A program made the translations under genes and the position numbers. The notes under the pieces are model-generated. The model was not told the DNA's origin. It saw only the letters and a program-made list of their open reading frames with translations, and made no database searches. A stretch of DNA of 64,000 bases from Kalaharituber pfeilii (taxonomy: Eukaryota; Ascomycota; Pezizomycetes; Pezizales; Pezizaceae): contig WHUZ01000044.1 of NCBI GenBank assembly GCA_015179045.1, positions 434,001 through 498,000 on the forward strand, given 5' to 3'. Positions 1 to 11,967 of this stretch are shown piece by piece (position 1 is the first letter of the stretch; each line of letters starts with the position of its first letter).

Positions 1-136
1 AGGCCACCCAGGCTATTGGATCGATTCTGGCCAGCACACAAAGAATGCGGTCTTGTTATGTCGTACGATCAATGAATCTGACAGGCCGTGATCTGCATTG
101 GACTGAAACCGCCTGGACCAGCCTGGACCGGCCTGG

Positions 137-439
137 TAGTGAGCGGCACGAGCTAGCTCGAGCCGAGCTGGAGGGTGAGCTCGAGCCTGGATTGAATATT
201 GACAAACTAAACTAAACTAAGCTAAATTTTCATCTTTCTCACTACTATGAGCTAAATTGTGCATTTCGAAGTTGTTGGTAGGTCAGAATGAACTCCAAGT
301 CTCTAATTATTACTATATTAGGTATTTACAGTTTATGAAACCTTGCACTGGCTAAGCATTTTAGCGAGCTGTCAAGAAAAACACTAGCATGATCTTGGCT
401 CGTTTGAGCTCGGGCTGGCTCGGCTCGTGCCGCTCACTA
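137..439. mobile_element. hAT-type MITE, copy 1
   Basis: A 303-bp non-coding element begins TAGTGAGCGGCACGAGC and ends with its inverse GCTCGTGCCGCTCACTA. It is flanked by a perfect 8-bp duplication CGGCCTGG (129-136 and 440-447), the length typical of hAT insertions. It is in the opposite orientation to the copies at 16312 and 63683. The subterminal regions are rich in GAGCTCGAGC motifs, possible transposase-binding repeats (inference). Confidence 0.92.
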
Positions 440-454
440 CGGCCTGGACCGCAC

Positions 455-517
455 TTTTTTTTTTTTTTTTTTTTTTTTTTCACGTAACCCCGCGTGCAGC
501 TGTTCGCCAAGGCAGGG
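455..517 (-). mobile_element. Type-2 LINE tail insertion (minus)
   Basis: A poly(T) run followed by CACGTAACCCCGCGTGCAGC and ending near GGCAGGG is the reverse complement of the type-2 hairpin tail. It lies inside the minisatellite just beyond the hAT MITE. I could not find a clear target-site duplication here. Confidence 0.75.
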
Positions 518-1704
518 CGCCTGATCCACATGAATCAGGTCAACCAGGGCAGTCCAGGCCAGCCAGGCCAGTCCAGGCCAACCAGGCCGGTCCAGGCCAA
601 CCAGGCCGGTCCAGGCCATTCAGGCCGGTCCAGAGGCCATTTACGCAAATTCAAGCGATTTTAGAATTTAACCCAGGTGAATTAGATTTTAATAGTCCTG
701 GATATTTCGACTATCAGTAATTGACAGTCGCCCATTAGGCAAAATTTCTAATAATAATCAATATTATTAACCTCTCAGATTCGACGGCCTATAACTCTAT
801 AAGTTTGTAACGGAATCAAGCAGTGGTTCTGAAGCAGAAAGGGTGCCGAAGTCTGAAAATACAGAGCTAAACTGGCTGGAGTGAATATTGGGAGATTTCG
901 CTGAAGGTATCATCATCGAAGAATTGAGTCTCGTCTGTTGATTATCTGGAAGGTCCGTTATTTCTAAAATATATATACTTGAATATAAAGTGTGATACAT
1001 ACTTGACTGAAGTTGTAGACCGCTGCTGTTTAAAATTCTAGATATACGGGAGATTTTACTAATTTGGATACTCAAACAATCTGGTAAATGCTGGCCTCAA
1101 TTCACCTGGAGTGATTCGTTTAATTGGCTCGAACCTGCCTGAATGGCCTGGACCGTCCTGGTTGGCCTGGACCGCCCTGGTTGGCCTGGACCGCCCTGGT
1201 TGGCCTGGACCGCCCTGGTTGGCGGCCCTCACGGCCTAGCCTGATTGTTCTGGCCAGGCCAGGCCCAGAATTTCACGGTTCCAGGCCTGGCCTGGCCTGT
1301 TGAATTCATTGCACGGTAAGATGCCAGCTATAAAACCCTTTCTGGGTCGGGTGACCTTGTTTTACAGAGAAACGTTATCATGTATTGGCGTCAAGACTAC
1401 CTGGCCTCTATTTATTATGTCTCTCAGTGTCCAGGAGGCAGCCACATGTACATTCCGTCAACTAGCCATCCGCTCGGTCAAGAGTAATCTCATGCCCCCT
1501 CAACCTGTCGTACGCAAACAGCAGGAACCCACCATTGGCCCTCATCACCTGGCGTAACGCAGACTTCTCAAGGCTATGCAAAGGATCGCTATAGCATCCG
1601 CCACTGTTCTTCTCTATTCGTTGTCCCTACTGCACGCCTACCGCAACAGACTCGTTTCCGGCTCTCAAAACTAACCTGGCAGTCACTCGTCGTCCCGGCT
1701 GGTT

Positions 1705-1742
1705 CGTGACCAAAAAAAAAAAAAAAAAAAAAAAAAAGAAAG
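1705..1742 (+). mobile_element. Extremely short tail insertion (7 nt plus poly-A)
   Basis: The insertion reads CGTGACC followed by a long A run. It is flanked by the perfect 13-bp repeat GTCCCGGCTGGTT (1692-1704 and 1743-1755). CGTGACC matches the last bases of the type-2 tail, so this is the same kind of target-primed insertion cut back almost to the poly(A). Confidence 0.8.
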
Positions 1743-2123
1743 GTCCCGGCTGGTTACCGCGCGCACAAAAGCAGACCTGATCTGCGCCAAGCCCTGCAGT
1801 CCTATTGTTGATAAAAAACTTTACTTCCTACCCACTTATTGGATCATCCATCAAGAGGGCACCCAACAAAACAACAGTCACGTGAGCAGTCACGTGGAGC
1901 TCCCACAAACAATCGTCCGGATATCAACACTTCTGTGCACAAGGACCATCAGGCTTCCCTAACGTTCTGTTCTTTCACAAAAGCCTGTCACTGCACTTTC
2001 CGCATCTCGCTATCTTCCTCAAGTCAACCAGTCCTACCAAACTTTTCCTCCTTCCTACCCATCATCTTTTCTCACCCACCATCTTTTCTCACCCATCATC
2101 TTTTCTCACCCACGTCCAGAATC

Positions 2124-3116
2124 ATGCTTCAAATCTGGAACCCGCTCCAAGTGGCCCGCAGTCTGAACCGAGACTGCAGCAGGTATTGGCTTTGGAGCCG
2201 CATCTACCCTCCTGGCCCCCCTCCAGAAGTCACCGAAGAAGCATTCTTCATCGACATTGCACGTAGGCAAGCCTTCAATTCGGTCCTCCAGCTCGTTCCC
2301 AAGATCCACAGGCACGTGTGGGAAATGGGCTGGATCCCAGCCGAGTTGGACTATATGTTTAAGCCCGGAGGCCAGTTTTTTGAAAAGTTCGAGAGGTTCT
2401 GTATTAAGGCGGTGAGTGAGCTGGGATTCCTTTGATGCTTGTTTCTATGTTCCAATTTGTGGTCTTTGCGGTTTTTTTTTTTTTTATATCAATACTCGCA
2501 TGCCGCCCTATGGGCTATGGCGAGCCAATTTGCGGTAACATTACATGTCTTGTGAGGCAACGACAATGGAATGAGCATGACTGACGCTATCATTCTCCAG
2601 GCCGGTGACCACATTGCATGGCTCTATGCACCGCTCGATCCTGCCCAACAGAGTCCCTGCCCCCCTGGCACCCTTCTACTGAAAGAATTCTTCAACACCC
2701 CGCAGCCCGAAGACAACTGCCTCGACCTTCAGCCCTTTCAACCCTATCTCCACCTAGACGAAGGCGAGTCCCAGATGCCTTACATCACCAGCCTCGACGA
2801 GTACTACGAGGCGGTAACCAAATCCCTCGACACCTCTTGGACAGTCTTCTTGCAGAACGTGCTCAGCGTGCTCGTGGGGGACTGTGAGGACTTTCCGATG
2901 AACGAAGACGAAGAGTGGAACAGCGTGTCGGAGCTCGGGTCGGAGGTTGAGTCCGATACAGAATCGGAGGATGATGCGTCGGAGGAAGGAGTCGACGAGG
3001 CTCAGCAGGAGGATGCTGGTGAAAAGAAAGGGGAGGAACAAAATGAGCTACAATGCCAGGTGTATATTGCCGAGGGTGATGGTGAAGGAGAGGCGGATAT
3101 GGATCTGAGTGACTGA
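2124..3116 (+). CDS. Two-exon orphan gene, acidic C-terminus (267 aa)
   Basis: Exon 1 is 2124-2411 and exon 2 is 2601-3116. The donor GTGAGT at 2412 and the acceptor CTCCAG ending at 2600, with CTGAC about 20 nt upstream, join ATTAAGGCG to GCCGGTGAC in phase 0. I chose the ATG in the context AATCATGC, because the longer upstream frame is low-complexity. The N-terminal half is aromatic-rich (NPLQVARSLNRD, RIYPPGPPPEV, MGWIPAELDYMFKPGGQFFE). The C-terminal ~60 residues are a strongly acidic Glu/Asp run, suggesting disorder. I do not recognise a family. The intron carries a type-1 LINE tail, so the intron is longer than its ancestral state. A protein-coding gene is well supported by the clean splice join; its function is unknown. 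Confidence 0.75.
2473..2528 (-). mobile_element. Type-1 LINE tail insertion within an intron
   Basis: A poly(T) run then ATATCAATACTCGCATGCCG and GGGCTATGGCGAG is the inverse of the type-1 tail. TTTGCGGT is repeated on both sides (2465-2472 and 2529-2536). It sits in the only intron of the 267-aa gene and leaves its donor, branch region and acceptor intact. Confidence 0.85.
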
Positions 3117-3369
3117 GGAAGCATGGTATCCTCGTCCCCAGAGGCATGGGTGGTTAATTATATGATTTCAAATCTCCTTTGTTTCTTCTTTTTCTTTTTT
3201 CCATTTCTTGGCTTTCTTCTCCCCTCTATTTCGGTTCCGTTCCCTTGGCACCCTTTACTTTGATTGTTCATTGCCTACCCTGTCTCATCTGTGTTAGAAG
3301 CCTTGTTGCTAGATTTTCTTATGCGATGGTTTTTGCTATTAATGGATAATACCAGACCGCTTTCCGATA

Positions 3370-3618
3370 ATTTTGTTCCCATTTTCTTTGCATTCTTTGT
3401 AACCTCGCATTGTGATGACGGGTCAACAGCATCCACTGTTTCGCACGGGTACCGGTATCTAGAGTTACTGTTATTGTTAGTCTCACTTCCGCTTCACACA
3501 GGAGTTTCCGGGGATTTCTACTTTTATATCTAGCTTTCCTTGTATTTCATATGTAACTAAACATCGCCATAGCCCTTAGGGCGGCACGCGATTAATGATA
3601 TTAAAAAAAAAAAAAAAA
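3370..3618 (+). mobile_element. LINE 3' end with type-1 tail
   Basis: The segment with CCGCTTCACACAGGAG, TTTCATATGTAACTAA and then the type-1 hairpin plus poly(A) matches the 3'UTR of the ORF1 element ending at 29855. The left boundary is approximate and no TSD was found. It lies just downstream of the 267-aa gene. Confidence 0.65.
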
Positions 3619-5340
3619 GAGCTGGCGGAACGAAGCCTCAAGGGCGGCCTCAATGATCAAATGTCAAGGAAAGGGTCTTCAATTGTCTTGTCTGTGCGTG
3701 TCCATATCTGTCCATGTCTGCTTATGTCTGTATATGTCCGTATGATCCCTCCACGTAGTCCTCTCTACATTTTATAGGCCGCCTTCCCCTCCAACTGAGC
3801 CTGTACAAACATATCTCGCTTCTTAAACATAATTTTCTTCCTCATCTCACGCATGTGTATCGTGTGGCCCTACCGATGAGTACCGCTCCGGCCCGCGTTT
3901 GGCCTTATTCTTTCCATCGGTACCGTGGTTACCACCACACCATGTGCTTGGCTATATCTAGACTCTTAGTCTCGAGACCCTTGCTCTTGACTCAACCTAC
4001 TCACAGCAGACTTCCCAATCCGCAAGACGTGCTTACCCAGACCCCGGTTGACCGACGTTAGGTGAGTACTGGACCATGTTATTCAGGTTAGCCTTCCCGG
4101 AAGGACATCCTGCATCCTCAGACTAGTCAGAAGACTACATCCCCGTTGCTCAAGCCTCCTCCACTTAAAATCCCCGCCTCTACCTACTAGTTTAGCTGAC
4201 TCCATGTACTATGCAAGTAGCTTACCGTATCCCACCCCCTGATAACCCACCTACCTATTCCACTCCACCCAGATTGCTTACCATCCCCTCTTCCAGACTT
4301 GAACAGTTCCCCCAAAACAGGATATAACCTTGTTTCCTGCCTCGTACTCCTTCCCATGTTTACCTATCTCCCAACCGTCACTATCTCTTTCCACATTAGC
4401 ATACTTCATCGCGTTTCTTCCTCACGCGAGGAGGGACTAGTGGTTTCTGTTTCTATGCGGCTTACCCTACCCTGCACGCTCTTTGGGAGGGATTGAATAA
4501 TCCTAGGCCTTCTTCAGTATCGGTGATAATCTACCAAAGGTATGCATGACAGAGACAGACTACCTGCTGCCGAAAAAGGGGGGAGGGCAAGTATGCCATT
4601 CCCCCCGTGGGATATAGAGATAAGGAGAGCACTTGTTTTATATCTACAACAATAAGACAGAGCGTTAGCATCCGATACTCCCTATATCAATAGCTACCTA
4701 GTCGGAAAAGAACTCTGAGATTTCCTGTTATACCCCTCCCCTCCCCCTCCACCCCCCGACGACTGCATTCCGGCCCTGCTGAGCTGCTGGCTAATATTCC
4801 ATCAAGATACTTAAGCAGCTAGCTGAGTCAGCGTTGAAAACGATGCAGCGGGTTTCCAATAGCATCGTGAAAGTAAGACTCCAGCAGCCTTTGTCGCCTG
4901 CAACAGAGCAACTGGTGACCTGCCGGCTTTCCTGGTCAGATAATTGGAGACTGCGTACCGCTGTTTTTTCGGGATAAAAGCTGTGCGAGAACAGGGTAAA
5001 TGTTGTCCCGGGTGAATCAATTTTTCAACTTTCATCAGTGATCGGGATGGGAGTTTATGGTGCGTGAAGGGGAATGGGTTTACGAGACTGGGGCGGGTCC
5101 CTTCGATGCCCAGACTTTGAGGGGAAAACTATGTTGCACAAAAGAAGGAGAGGCATCACGTGATTCTGCTGCCGATATATATCCACCCTCGGTGCTGTCC
5201 AACCGCTCTGTGCCCCTCCCTCCTCAACGCACACAAAAAGTAGCACACAACGCTCTCTAATACCAACGAGAAAGAAACAGTCAACAATACACACACAACA
5301 ACAAAGCACCGCTCTCAAAGGTGTGATCAATCGCTCGAAT
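3619..5340. other. No recognisable gene
   Basis: About 1.7 kb between two orphan genes. It contains pyrimidine-rich stretches (4700-4760 is C-rich) and only short overlapping frames without codon-level support. The last 200 bp probably hold the promoter and 5' leader of the 718-aa gene. Confidence 0.5.
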
Positions 5341-5403
5341 GCACAAATCTTTTGTGCACATCATGTATACTGACTAGTACTCCATCCTTCCCAGAAGCTC
5401 GAC

Positions 5404-7622
5404 ATGAGGCCAATTGTCCCGCCCCGGACCCCATCCAAGGGAAGGGGCCGGCCAGCGACGCCGGCTCGTTTGCGCAGGTCATCCGGGAACTGGATCCCTG
5501 CAGTCTACACGCCCACCGTTGTCCTCAATTACGAGCGTTCCAGAAAAGGCTTTGTCAAGCGTGGCGCTGAGAAAATCAAGGAGGAGCAGGGCGTGGAAGC
5601 TTCGGATGGAACAACGGTGGTGGCGAGTGCTACAAACGAGCACGTCGACGCGGACCCTTTCTATGGTCCAAACTCGGGTCTCACCACAACAGCGTCGTCG
5701 CCCACGCTTGCATCGACAACAACCTCAGGAGAGCCCACGTTAGTCAACACTCCGCCATCCACTCCAGTCGAGAGAGCCAACAGCACAGGGCCTGCAGAGA
5801 TGACGCACGATCCTCCGCCTCCGTGCCACGGAGTCCCGGAGCCTGCTCGTCCGCCAACGCCATGGAACCCCCACTACCAACTCATCATCTGGAGGACCTT
5901 CAAGCCCGAAGGAGAAACTGATAACAACAGCTCCACTGCTACTACCCCCAAGAAGATCTCCGGCCCCATCTCGGAAGCGTACGCCAGAACTCTGTGCAGA
6001 GTCGGCGGTACCGCCGCTGCAAATACTGATCCCAGCGATGCCCACGCACAAAGCCTTGCCGACATCCCCACCGAGGTCGTCTCCGGGCGAACTTTAAACG
6101 CGGTCTGGCTACCACTTACCCATCAGGCCAACGGTGCCCCGTTCCCAGCCAGCTACCAACTCGTTGCCGACGCCCAGTTTGCAGAGATCGTCGCTGAGGT
6201 GGTGGGGTACCAGCAGCAGGGGTACGGCAGATGGGCACTTGAGGGAGTCTTCAGGCGGGTAGTGGCCCCGCTGCCGGGCTCGCCGGACACGCGCGAGTAC
6301 CTCGAGGCTTTGATTGTTCTCAGCTGCCTTGGCAAAGCGCAGAGGGGAATGGAGATGCTCCCAACCTATGACCGCGACGGGCGGTTGGTCACTTACAGAG
6401 AACCGGCCCATGAGGGCGAGGAGGACGAGGAGAGGGAGGAAGGAAACCGTCCGTCCCCAAGCACTCCCAAGACGGGCAGTGGGGCCACGGCTGCGCGCTC
6501 AGGCAGCGGCTGGCCAGAGGGCTTTGTGGCCCATCAGCCGAACCCCGTGGCAAGCCCATCGAGGTCCATTCTCCGAGTGCCTGCCAGCTTCGCTCCCCAC
6601 ACCGAGGGCCGGCGCAGCCAGTCCGGCGACGATAACGGGTTGCCTGCCATCCAGCTGCCGGCGCACGGAGGCTTGGCGCTCAGGTCCACCGCGGGCCCAT
6701 CACAGGCACGCTCCGAGCCCGACCCCCCGCCAAGACTGAACCTCAGCGCGGCCGCGGCACCCGTGCTGCGCCCCGCAAAGCCGAGACCGCTCCCTCCGCC
6801 GCACAGCCCCGTCAAGAAGGGCTACTCGGACCGCATGCGCCAGGAGGAGTATCTCAAGCACCTAGCCGCTCCCCGGCAGCGCGACCAGAGCGACAAGGGC
6901 GGCAGCCCCAACGGCGCCAAGCACAAAGGCCAACAAAAAACGGTGAGCAAGAACCAGCCACAAAATTACTTGGTCCCAACAAGTCATCGCTAACGAGGAA
7001 GCAGAGAACTGTGCGTGACAGCCGGCAAAGCTCCCGAGCCGAGCAGGAGCTCAGAGCAAACGAAGGTCATGATCAGCGAGCAGCAGGCGAGTCAGGCGCC
7101 GCCACCAGCATCAGAAAAACAAGGGGCGGGAACGCGTCACCAGCCACTCCAGTGGAATCGCTTACCCCATGTCTCCCGCGAACCACGCCACAAGGAACTG
7201 AGTCCGCATCTAATTCTGGTACGCTCACTATCCGCCATGTTGGGCCATCTACCCCTGTTACGTACACTCCAAAAGGAACCGCCAAACCGGTGTCGTCGCC
7301 TCAAACACCCGCACACCATCACATGCCTCTCAAAATTGCGAGATCTAGAACCATGCTCAATGCCCTGCTTGAAGACCAAGTAACCGCGGAAACAGTACCC
7401 TCTCATGCACGTTCCAGGGGCCGATTCGATCTTCCAACCACAGCAAGCGAGGCTCGTCAAGCTGCGAGAGCTCTGGCCGAAACCGACAAGTCCAAACCTG
7501 TTTCGGGGTCTATTTTGGGAAGGAAGATTGCTGTTCCTAGGGGAATGCGTGTCGAAAACATGGTGTTGGAGCCCGGGCAATCGAGGTCTGGGGTTGTGCG
7601 CACCCCTACTCAGCATGATTGA
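5404..7622 (+). CDS. Two-exon orphan gene, Pro/Ser-rich (718 aa)
   Basis: Exon 1 is 5404-6942 and exon 2 is 7005-7622. The 62-nt intron has donor GTGAGC, a consensus branch GCTAAC and acceptor GCAG at 7004, and joins in phase 0 (...GQQKT to RTVRDSRQ). The encoded protein is 718 aa. Residues 1-160 and 330-718 are rich in Pro, Ser, Thr, Arg and Gly and look disordered. A more ordered block lies at about residues 225-335 (VVSGRTLNAVWLP, ASYQLVADAQFAEIVAEVV, REYLEALIVLSCLGKAQRGM). The C-terminus has a basic patch (ILGRKIAVPRGMRVENMVLE). I recognise no family. The base composition is GC-richer than the flanking repeats, as expected for a resident gene. Without the intron the frame stops at 6993, so the splice prediction decides the C-terminus. 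Confidence 0.75.
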
Positions 7623-8011
7623 GCGACATTACATAACGCCACGGCTACAAAAATCAATATTGCCGTAACTGGGTTGTCTTCGTTCCTTCGGTTAGTTTTT
7701 TTGTTTTTTTTGTTTCATTTTTATTTTCCTTTTCTTTGCGAGACTCACCGGTTGAAGATTAACTTGCCGCTAATTTGTCTTTGTTCAAATGGGGACCGAG
7801 TGGCGAACGCGTAAGAAGAAAATAAGGGGGGGGGTATGTAATGCGCTCCTCACAAAAAACTATGTCAAGCTGGTGTTGTTACTATTTTACCGACAGGGTG
7901 TGTGTTTCAATTGCTTTTTCTTTTGCAGCGGGGTATATCAAAGGTTGTTGTGAGTCATAGATCCGGAAGGATCCGATCGAACTTAGGTCCGTGTATTAAT
8001 GACCCTGGCTA

Positions 8012-8628
8012 TCTCTTGGGTGGGCAAAACTTCGCTAAATTCGATGCACTAGTTTCACTGTGTGGCGTCCAGCCAAGAGGGTCTGTGTACTATCAAATTC
8101 CTGACCTCAAGCAATGGCCAGTACATATATCTTAGGCACGGGAACAGCGTAGTCTCGTGCCCAGACGCTACGGCGCGCACGTGATTTACGTATTATTATT
8201 TTTTGCACGTTGCGACGCTAGGAGCACGAGACGCTAGGAACAGCGCATATCTATTCAATGTCTTTATATCTACTAGAACGTTCTCGAAGTTATTTATTAC
8301 AGTACTTGAAAGGAAGGTCAAAGCACTTGTAGTGAGATTTTAAATGCGTTTATAAATTTGTGCAATATGTCGTGTATCGCTTTGTCAGAACCAGTATTGT
8401 TTTTACTATTTCCACAGAATGGCAACAGCATAACTATTAGATCATGTAGTTAGTCCTAGCAGTCAATATAATATGGGCTTATACAGTCTCATCAGCCTCG
8501 TAGTAGGCGAGCGCAATCCTACAAGTAAATGTGTTGTTGCAAATTTGATATGATTGATTGGCATGACAAGGACCAAAAGTAGTGAAACTAGTGCATCGAA
8601 TTTAGCGAAGTTTTGCCCACCCAAGAGA
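8012..8628. mobile_element. TA-flanked MITE, copy 1
   Basis: Both ends carry an inverted repeat of about 47 bp starting TCTCTTGGGTGGGC and continuing through CTAAATTCGATGCACTAG. TA flanks each end (8010-8011 and 8629-8630), the target typical of Tc1/mariner elements. No transposase frame is present. A second, smaller element is inserted at 8150. Confidence 0.85.
8150..8236. mobile_element. 87-bp MITE with 9-bp TSD, nested
   Basis: The element begins TAGTCTCGTGCC and ends GCACGAGACGCTA, giving imperfect terminal inverted repeats. It is flanked by the perfect 9-bp repeat GGAACAGCG (8141-8149 and 8237-8245). The sister MITE at 9030-9545 lacks it at the same place, which proves it is an insertion. 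A 9-bp duplication suits the Mutator-like group, but no transposase is available to confirm this. Confidence 0.8.
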
Positions 8629-9029
8629 TAATGAAGGCCACGAATCTGACCGATTTAAAACTTCTTCTGGAAGGATTTGTGCACAAGGCAAGGATATCTA
8701 TCGGCCTTAAATTTTGGATCATCACAGATCCTGCAGGGGTACCTGTCACCAATTGAGCCTCGTAACAAAGCTCTTTTAGGGTGGGACAAAATTTTACTTT
8801 TACGATTTCGCATGCCCGATGGGTAGTCAGGGTCAGCTGTAAACGATAGCGTTACAGGGTATCCGTACAGCCGTTCGATGGGACGGACCGGTCGGTCAGC
8901 TAAGCTTAGGTCGGCTAGATACTAACTATGAATATATTTGGTCAAGAGTAATTTGCTATTTAATTTAGCGTGTACCATTAAGTGCCCTGTCGTCCGATAG
9001 TTCCGTCTCAACCTGAGCGCGGATTTTTT

Positions 9030-9545
9030 TGGGCGGGTGAAACTTCGCTAAATTCGATGCACTAGTTTCACTACTTTTAGTCCTTGTCATGCCGATCAAT
9101 CATATCAAATTTGCAACGTACACATTTACTTGTGCGATTGCACTCGCCTACTACGGGACTGATGAGACTGTATAAGTCGATATTATATTGACTGCTAGGA
9201 CTAACTACATGATCTAATAGTTATGCTATTGTTATTCTATGGTAGTACTTTATAGCTCGCTGCTCGAGTATGCTTTAGCTATGTCTACTCTACCAGCGGC
9301 TGCATAAATTCATGATAGTATTTAATATCTCGCTACAAGTGCATTGACCTTTCTTTCAAGTAACTTCGAGAATGTTCTAGTAGATACAAGGACATTAAAT
9401 AGATGTGCACTGTTCCTGTGCCTGAGATATATGCACTAGCCAGTGCTTGAGGTCAGGAATTTGATAGTACACAGACCCTCTTGGCTGAATGCCACACGGT
9501 GAAACTAGTGCATCGAATTTAGCGAAGTTTCACCCGCCCAAGAGA
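9030..9545. mobile_element. TA-flanked MITE, copy 2 (inverted)
   Basis: This is the same element as 8012-8628 in the opposite orientation and without the 87-bp insertion. The right end ACCCGCCCAAGAGA is followed by TA. The left end is eroded, starting at about TGGGCGGGTGAAACTTCGC after a T run. Confidence 0.8.
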
Positions 9546-9547
9546 TA

Positions 9548-10240
9548 ACACCATTATACACCCTCACGCCCCAACGCTCCGGCAGATAAGAAGGCGAATC
9601 CTGCACGTTAGACACGGTACCGGTAACTCCCGTAGGTCCGCGTTTGTGTCACCGTGCCCCCGTCATCTCATCATCATGTCGTACATATTCGGCTGCAAGC
9701 CGATGTAGGAGAGTAGAATACTTACTATTTGGTATACATAATTCATGCATCGCTAGCGTGACTTAATATTGTGGGTTTTGTTCAGCAACCCAATTAAATT
9801 TATACATTCATCACAGCCAGCCAGTCTTCAGACACCGGACACCGGCCATTTAACCTAATCTGGTTTATTTAAAGGCTGCTTATACACACTGTACATAAGC
9901 ATAAAAATGTTCAAATAAAAATGTAGCTATCGCTACTTCGCAATTTACTAGCGGGTGGAGTTACGTTACTGTCAGAGTGGGACAGGGAAGTAACTGCCAC
10001 GATGCAAGTTTGGGGGATATTCATTTCGAACTCGGGCTTGGCGTACCAAGTTACACAATCATGTGCTACAGTCGCATGTATTTAGGTCATCTGATAATAC
10101 AAACCAGAAGAAATTATTTTATTTACAGTACTTGCAAAATCGCTCACCTAAAAACAAACAAATTCAGAAACTGCAGAAATAAGATGGTACCAACCCTAGC
10201 TTACTTTACATTATCTTAGTATTCTATTAAAAATGGTGCC
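9548..10240. other. No recognisable feature
   Basis: AT-rich sequence with only short frames. One frame at 9977-10219 has no domain, homologue or splice context that I can see, so I do not call it. Confidence 0.4.
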
Positions 10241-11967
10241 TTGTATGGCATTATTACTTGCGGACAATGGCCAGTACCAACTTATGGTCAGGGAAGAACT
10301 GGAACGTTGGGCATCATACGTGCAAATAAAACCGCAATACCCTACTGTGCTCAGGATTTAATTACATCATAATAATTGCCACGAACCTAACCAAGACTTT
10401 CCTCTATAAAATTGCAAGAAATGCGGTGTTGGTTATTTATACTGCTGGCGTTATCACTACCCTAGTAGATAATGCATGCGGACGATCACTGCGCTAGAAC
10501 GTCTTTTCATCGTTCTGAGTACGATGGAGTCAGCATGCACGCTGTTGTCTCACTCCCTCCTTTTTTTTTTTTCTTTTCTTTTCTTTTTTCTTTTCTTTTT
10601 GCTGTTTTATTCAATTGCGAGGGGTTGCTCCATGCCATGGTGTTGAATTTTCCTAGCCCTCTATTTGCACAGTAGACCTATACTTAGCATTACCCAAAGA
10701 GACCAATGTTGACGATTCTTAGACAACTTGAGGTGCCCGTTGCAGGAATGGAAATACTTAGTCCTGCGGTTTGAGATTTTTGAGCACGCACCGCTAGCCT
10801 AGTTGGGAACAATACTGTCCGCAACTTTCGCCAGACAAGTTGTCCGGAGATTATAAGAATGTTCGCTTCAAGTTTTTGGTTACTTCGCGATTCCAGAACA
10901 CCAACTGGTATATTCTATAGCTAATGGTGAACAATATCTACATACGTAGATGATAATCCAATTCTCCGTTTGATGCTGAGGGGAAGCAGATGTAGCTGCA
11001 AGTCCGGCAGCCCGACTACTCTGTTACATTGAGTGACTTGCCCAACCCTACGCCGCAGCCGCTGTTGCCGTTAAGACGTCGACGTCGGGCGCTGCACCCC
11101 CTCATACAGCGCCCCTGAGCTTGTACCCGCATGTGCGGGATAGCCAAACTGGGTTCGTGTGACGTTTCTGGCTCACTCGCTTGGTGTGCTCTTGTGGTCC
11201 GCCCCAAAGTGGGGGTCCCAAACCCCGGTTCCTTTCCGATGAGGTCCTAAGGTGCATATGCACTTTGGGCATCCTGTGAGATCAAATGCATGACAGGTGT
11301 CCCAAATCAGCGGTTGGCTCATTTGATTTGTTTTCTTACCATTTTAGGAATCCCTTTTCTTTTTTCTTCAGGTCCACTTTGGGAAGTCATGCGCCTGTTC
11401 ACTGTTGTTTTCGTTTTTGTGCAATGAAGCAATTTCCGGTTTCCCCAGATAGATCCACGTACCAAGCATTGAAATGAACTTATTTATACAGCCACAGAAT
11501 CCTTCACTTTTCACATTCTCTCTCTGGCCACATCCAAGGTGCCCGGTCTTGAATTCACAACTACAACATCCGGACTCAGTTTTCTGCCCTGCTGGGCTTA
11601 GAGGAGGCACGGTCAGCGTGCGTGAGATAGACCTCCGCCTCGTCGCCACACTCCTCTCCACGGAAGCCCTCCTTCACCGCAACCACAAACTTCCTGATTT
11701 TATTTTCGATTGGTTTATTGATTTTTGTTCACGAAACTTTGCATACAGGCTACCAGTCTAGAACCGCAAACTCTTTGACACTGCCCACCCCACCCTCTTT
11801 CAATACCAGCCATTCCTCACCTCCTCAGTTCTTCTACGCTACTCCCCGACGCTTCCGGCACACTTCTACCCTAGTGGGTCACTGGCTCATCAGCCAACTA
11901 CGTCAATTCCGTACTCCAGTCATCTTGTTAAAAGCCCTGGTACCTCTTGATGATATATCAGTACTCC

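Larger units (their letters stand above)
100..1290. repeat. Minisatellite arrays in inverted arrangement
   Basis: Units based on GGCCTGGACCGGCCTGG are arrayed at 100-136 plus 440-452 and again at about 1135-1225, while the reverse complement (CCAGGCCAACCAGGCCGGT) is arrayed at about 545-640. Inside the arrays CCAGGTGAATT (about 673) and AATTCACCTGG (about 1098) are also inverted. The 545-1225 interval therefore looks like an element with long tandem-repeat arms. No coding capacity is seen. The left array is split by a hAT MITE and a LINE tail. Confidence 0.6.

Noticed and set aside
427..720. Frames with long Phe or Lys runs (also near 1710, 10560, 27840, 30830, 36350, 61660)
   Set aside because: They are poly(T)/poly(A) tracts of retroelement tails read in frame, not genes.
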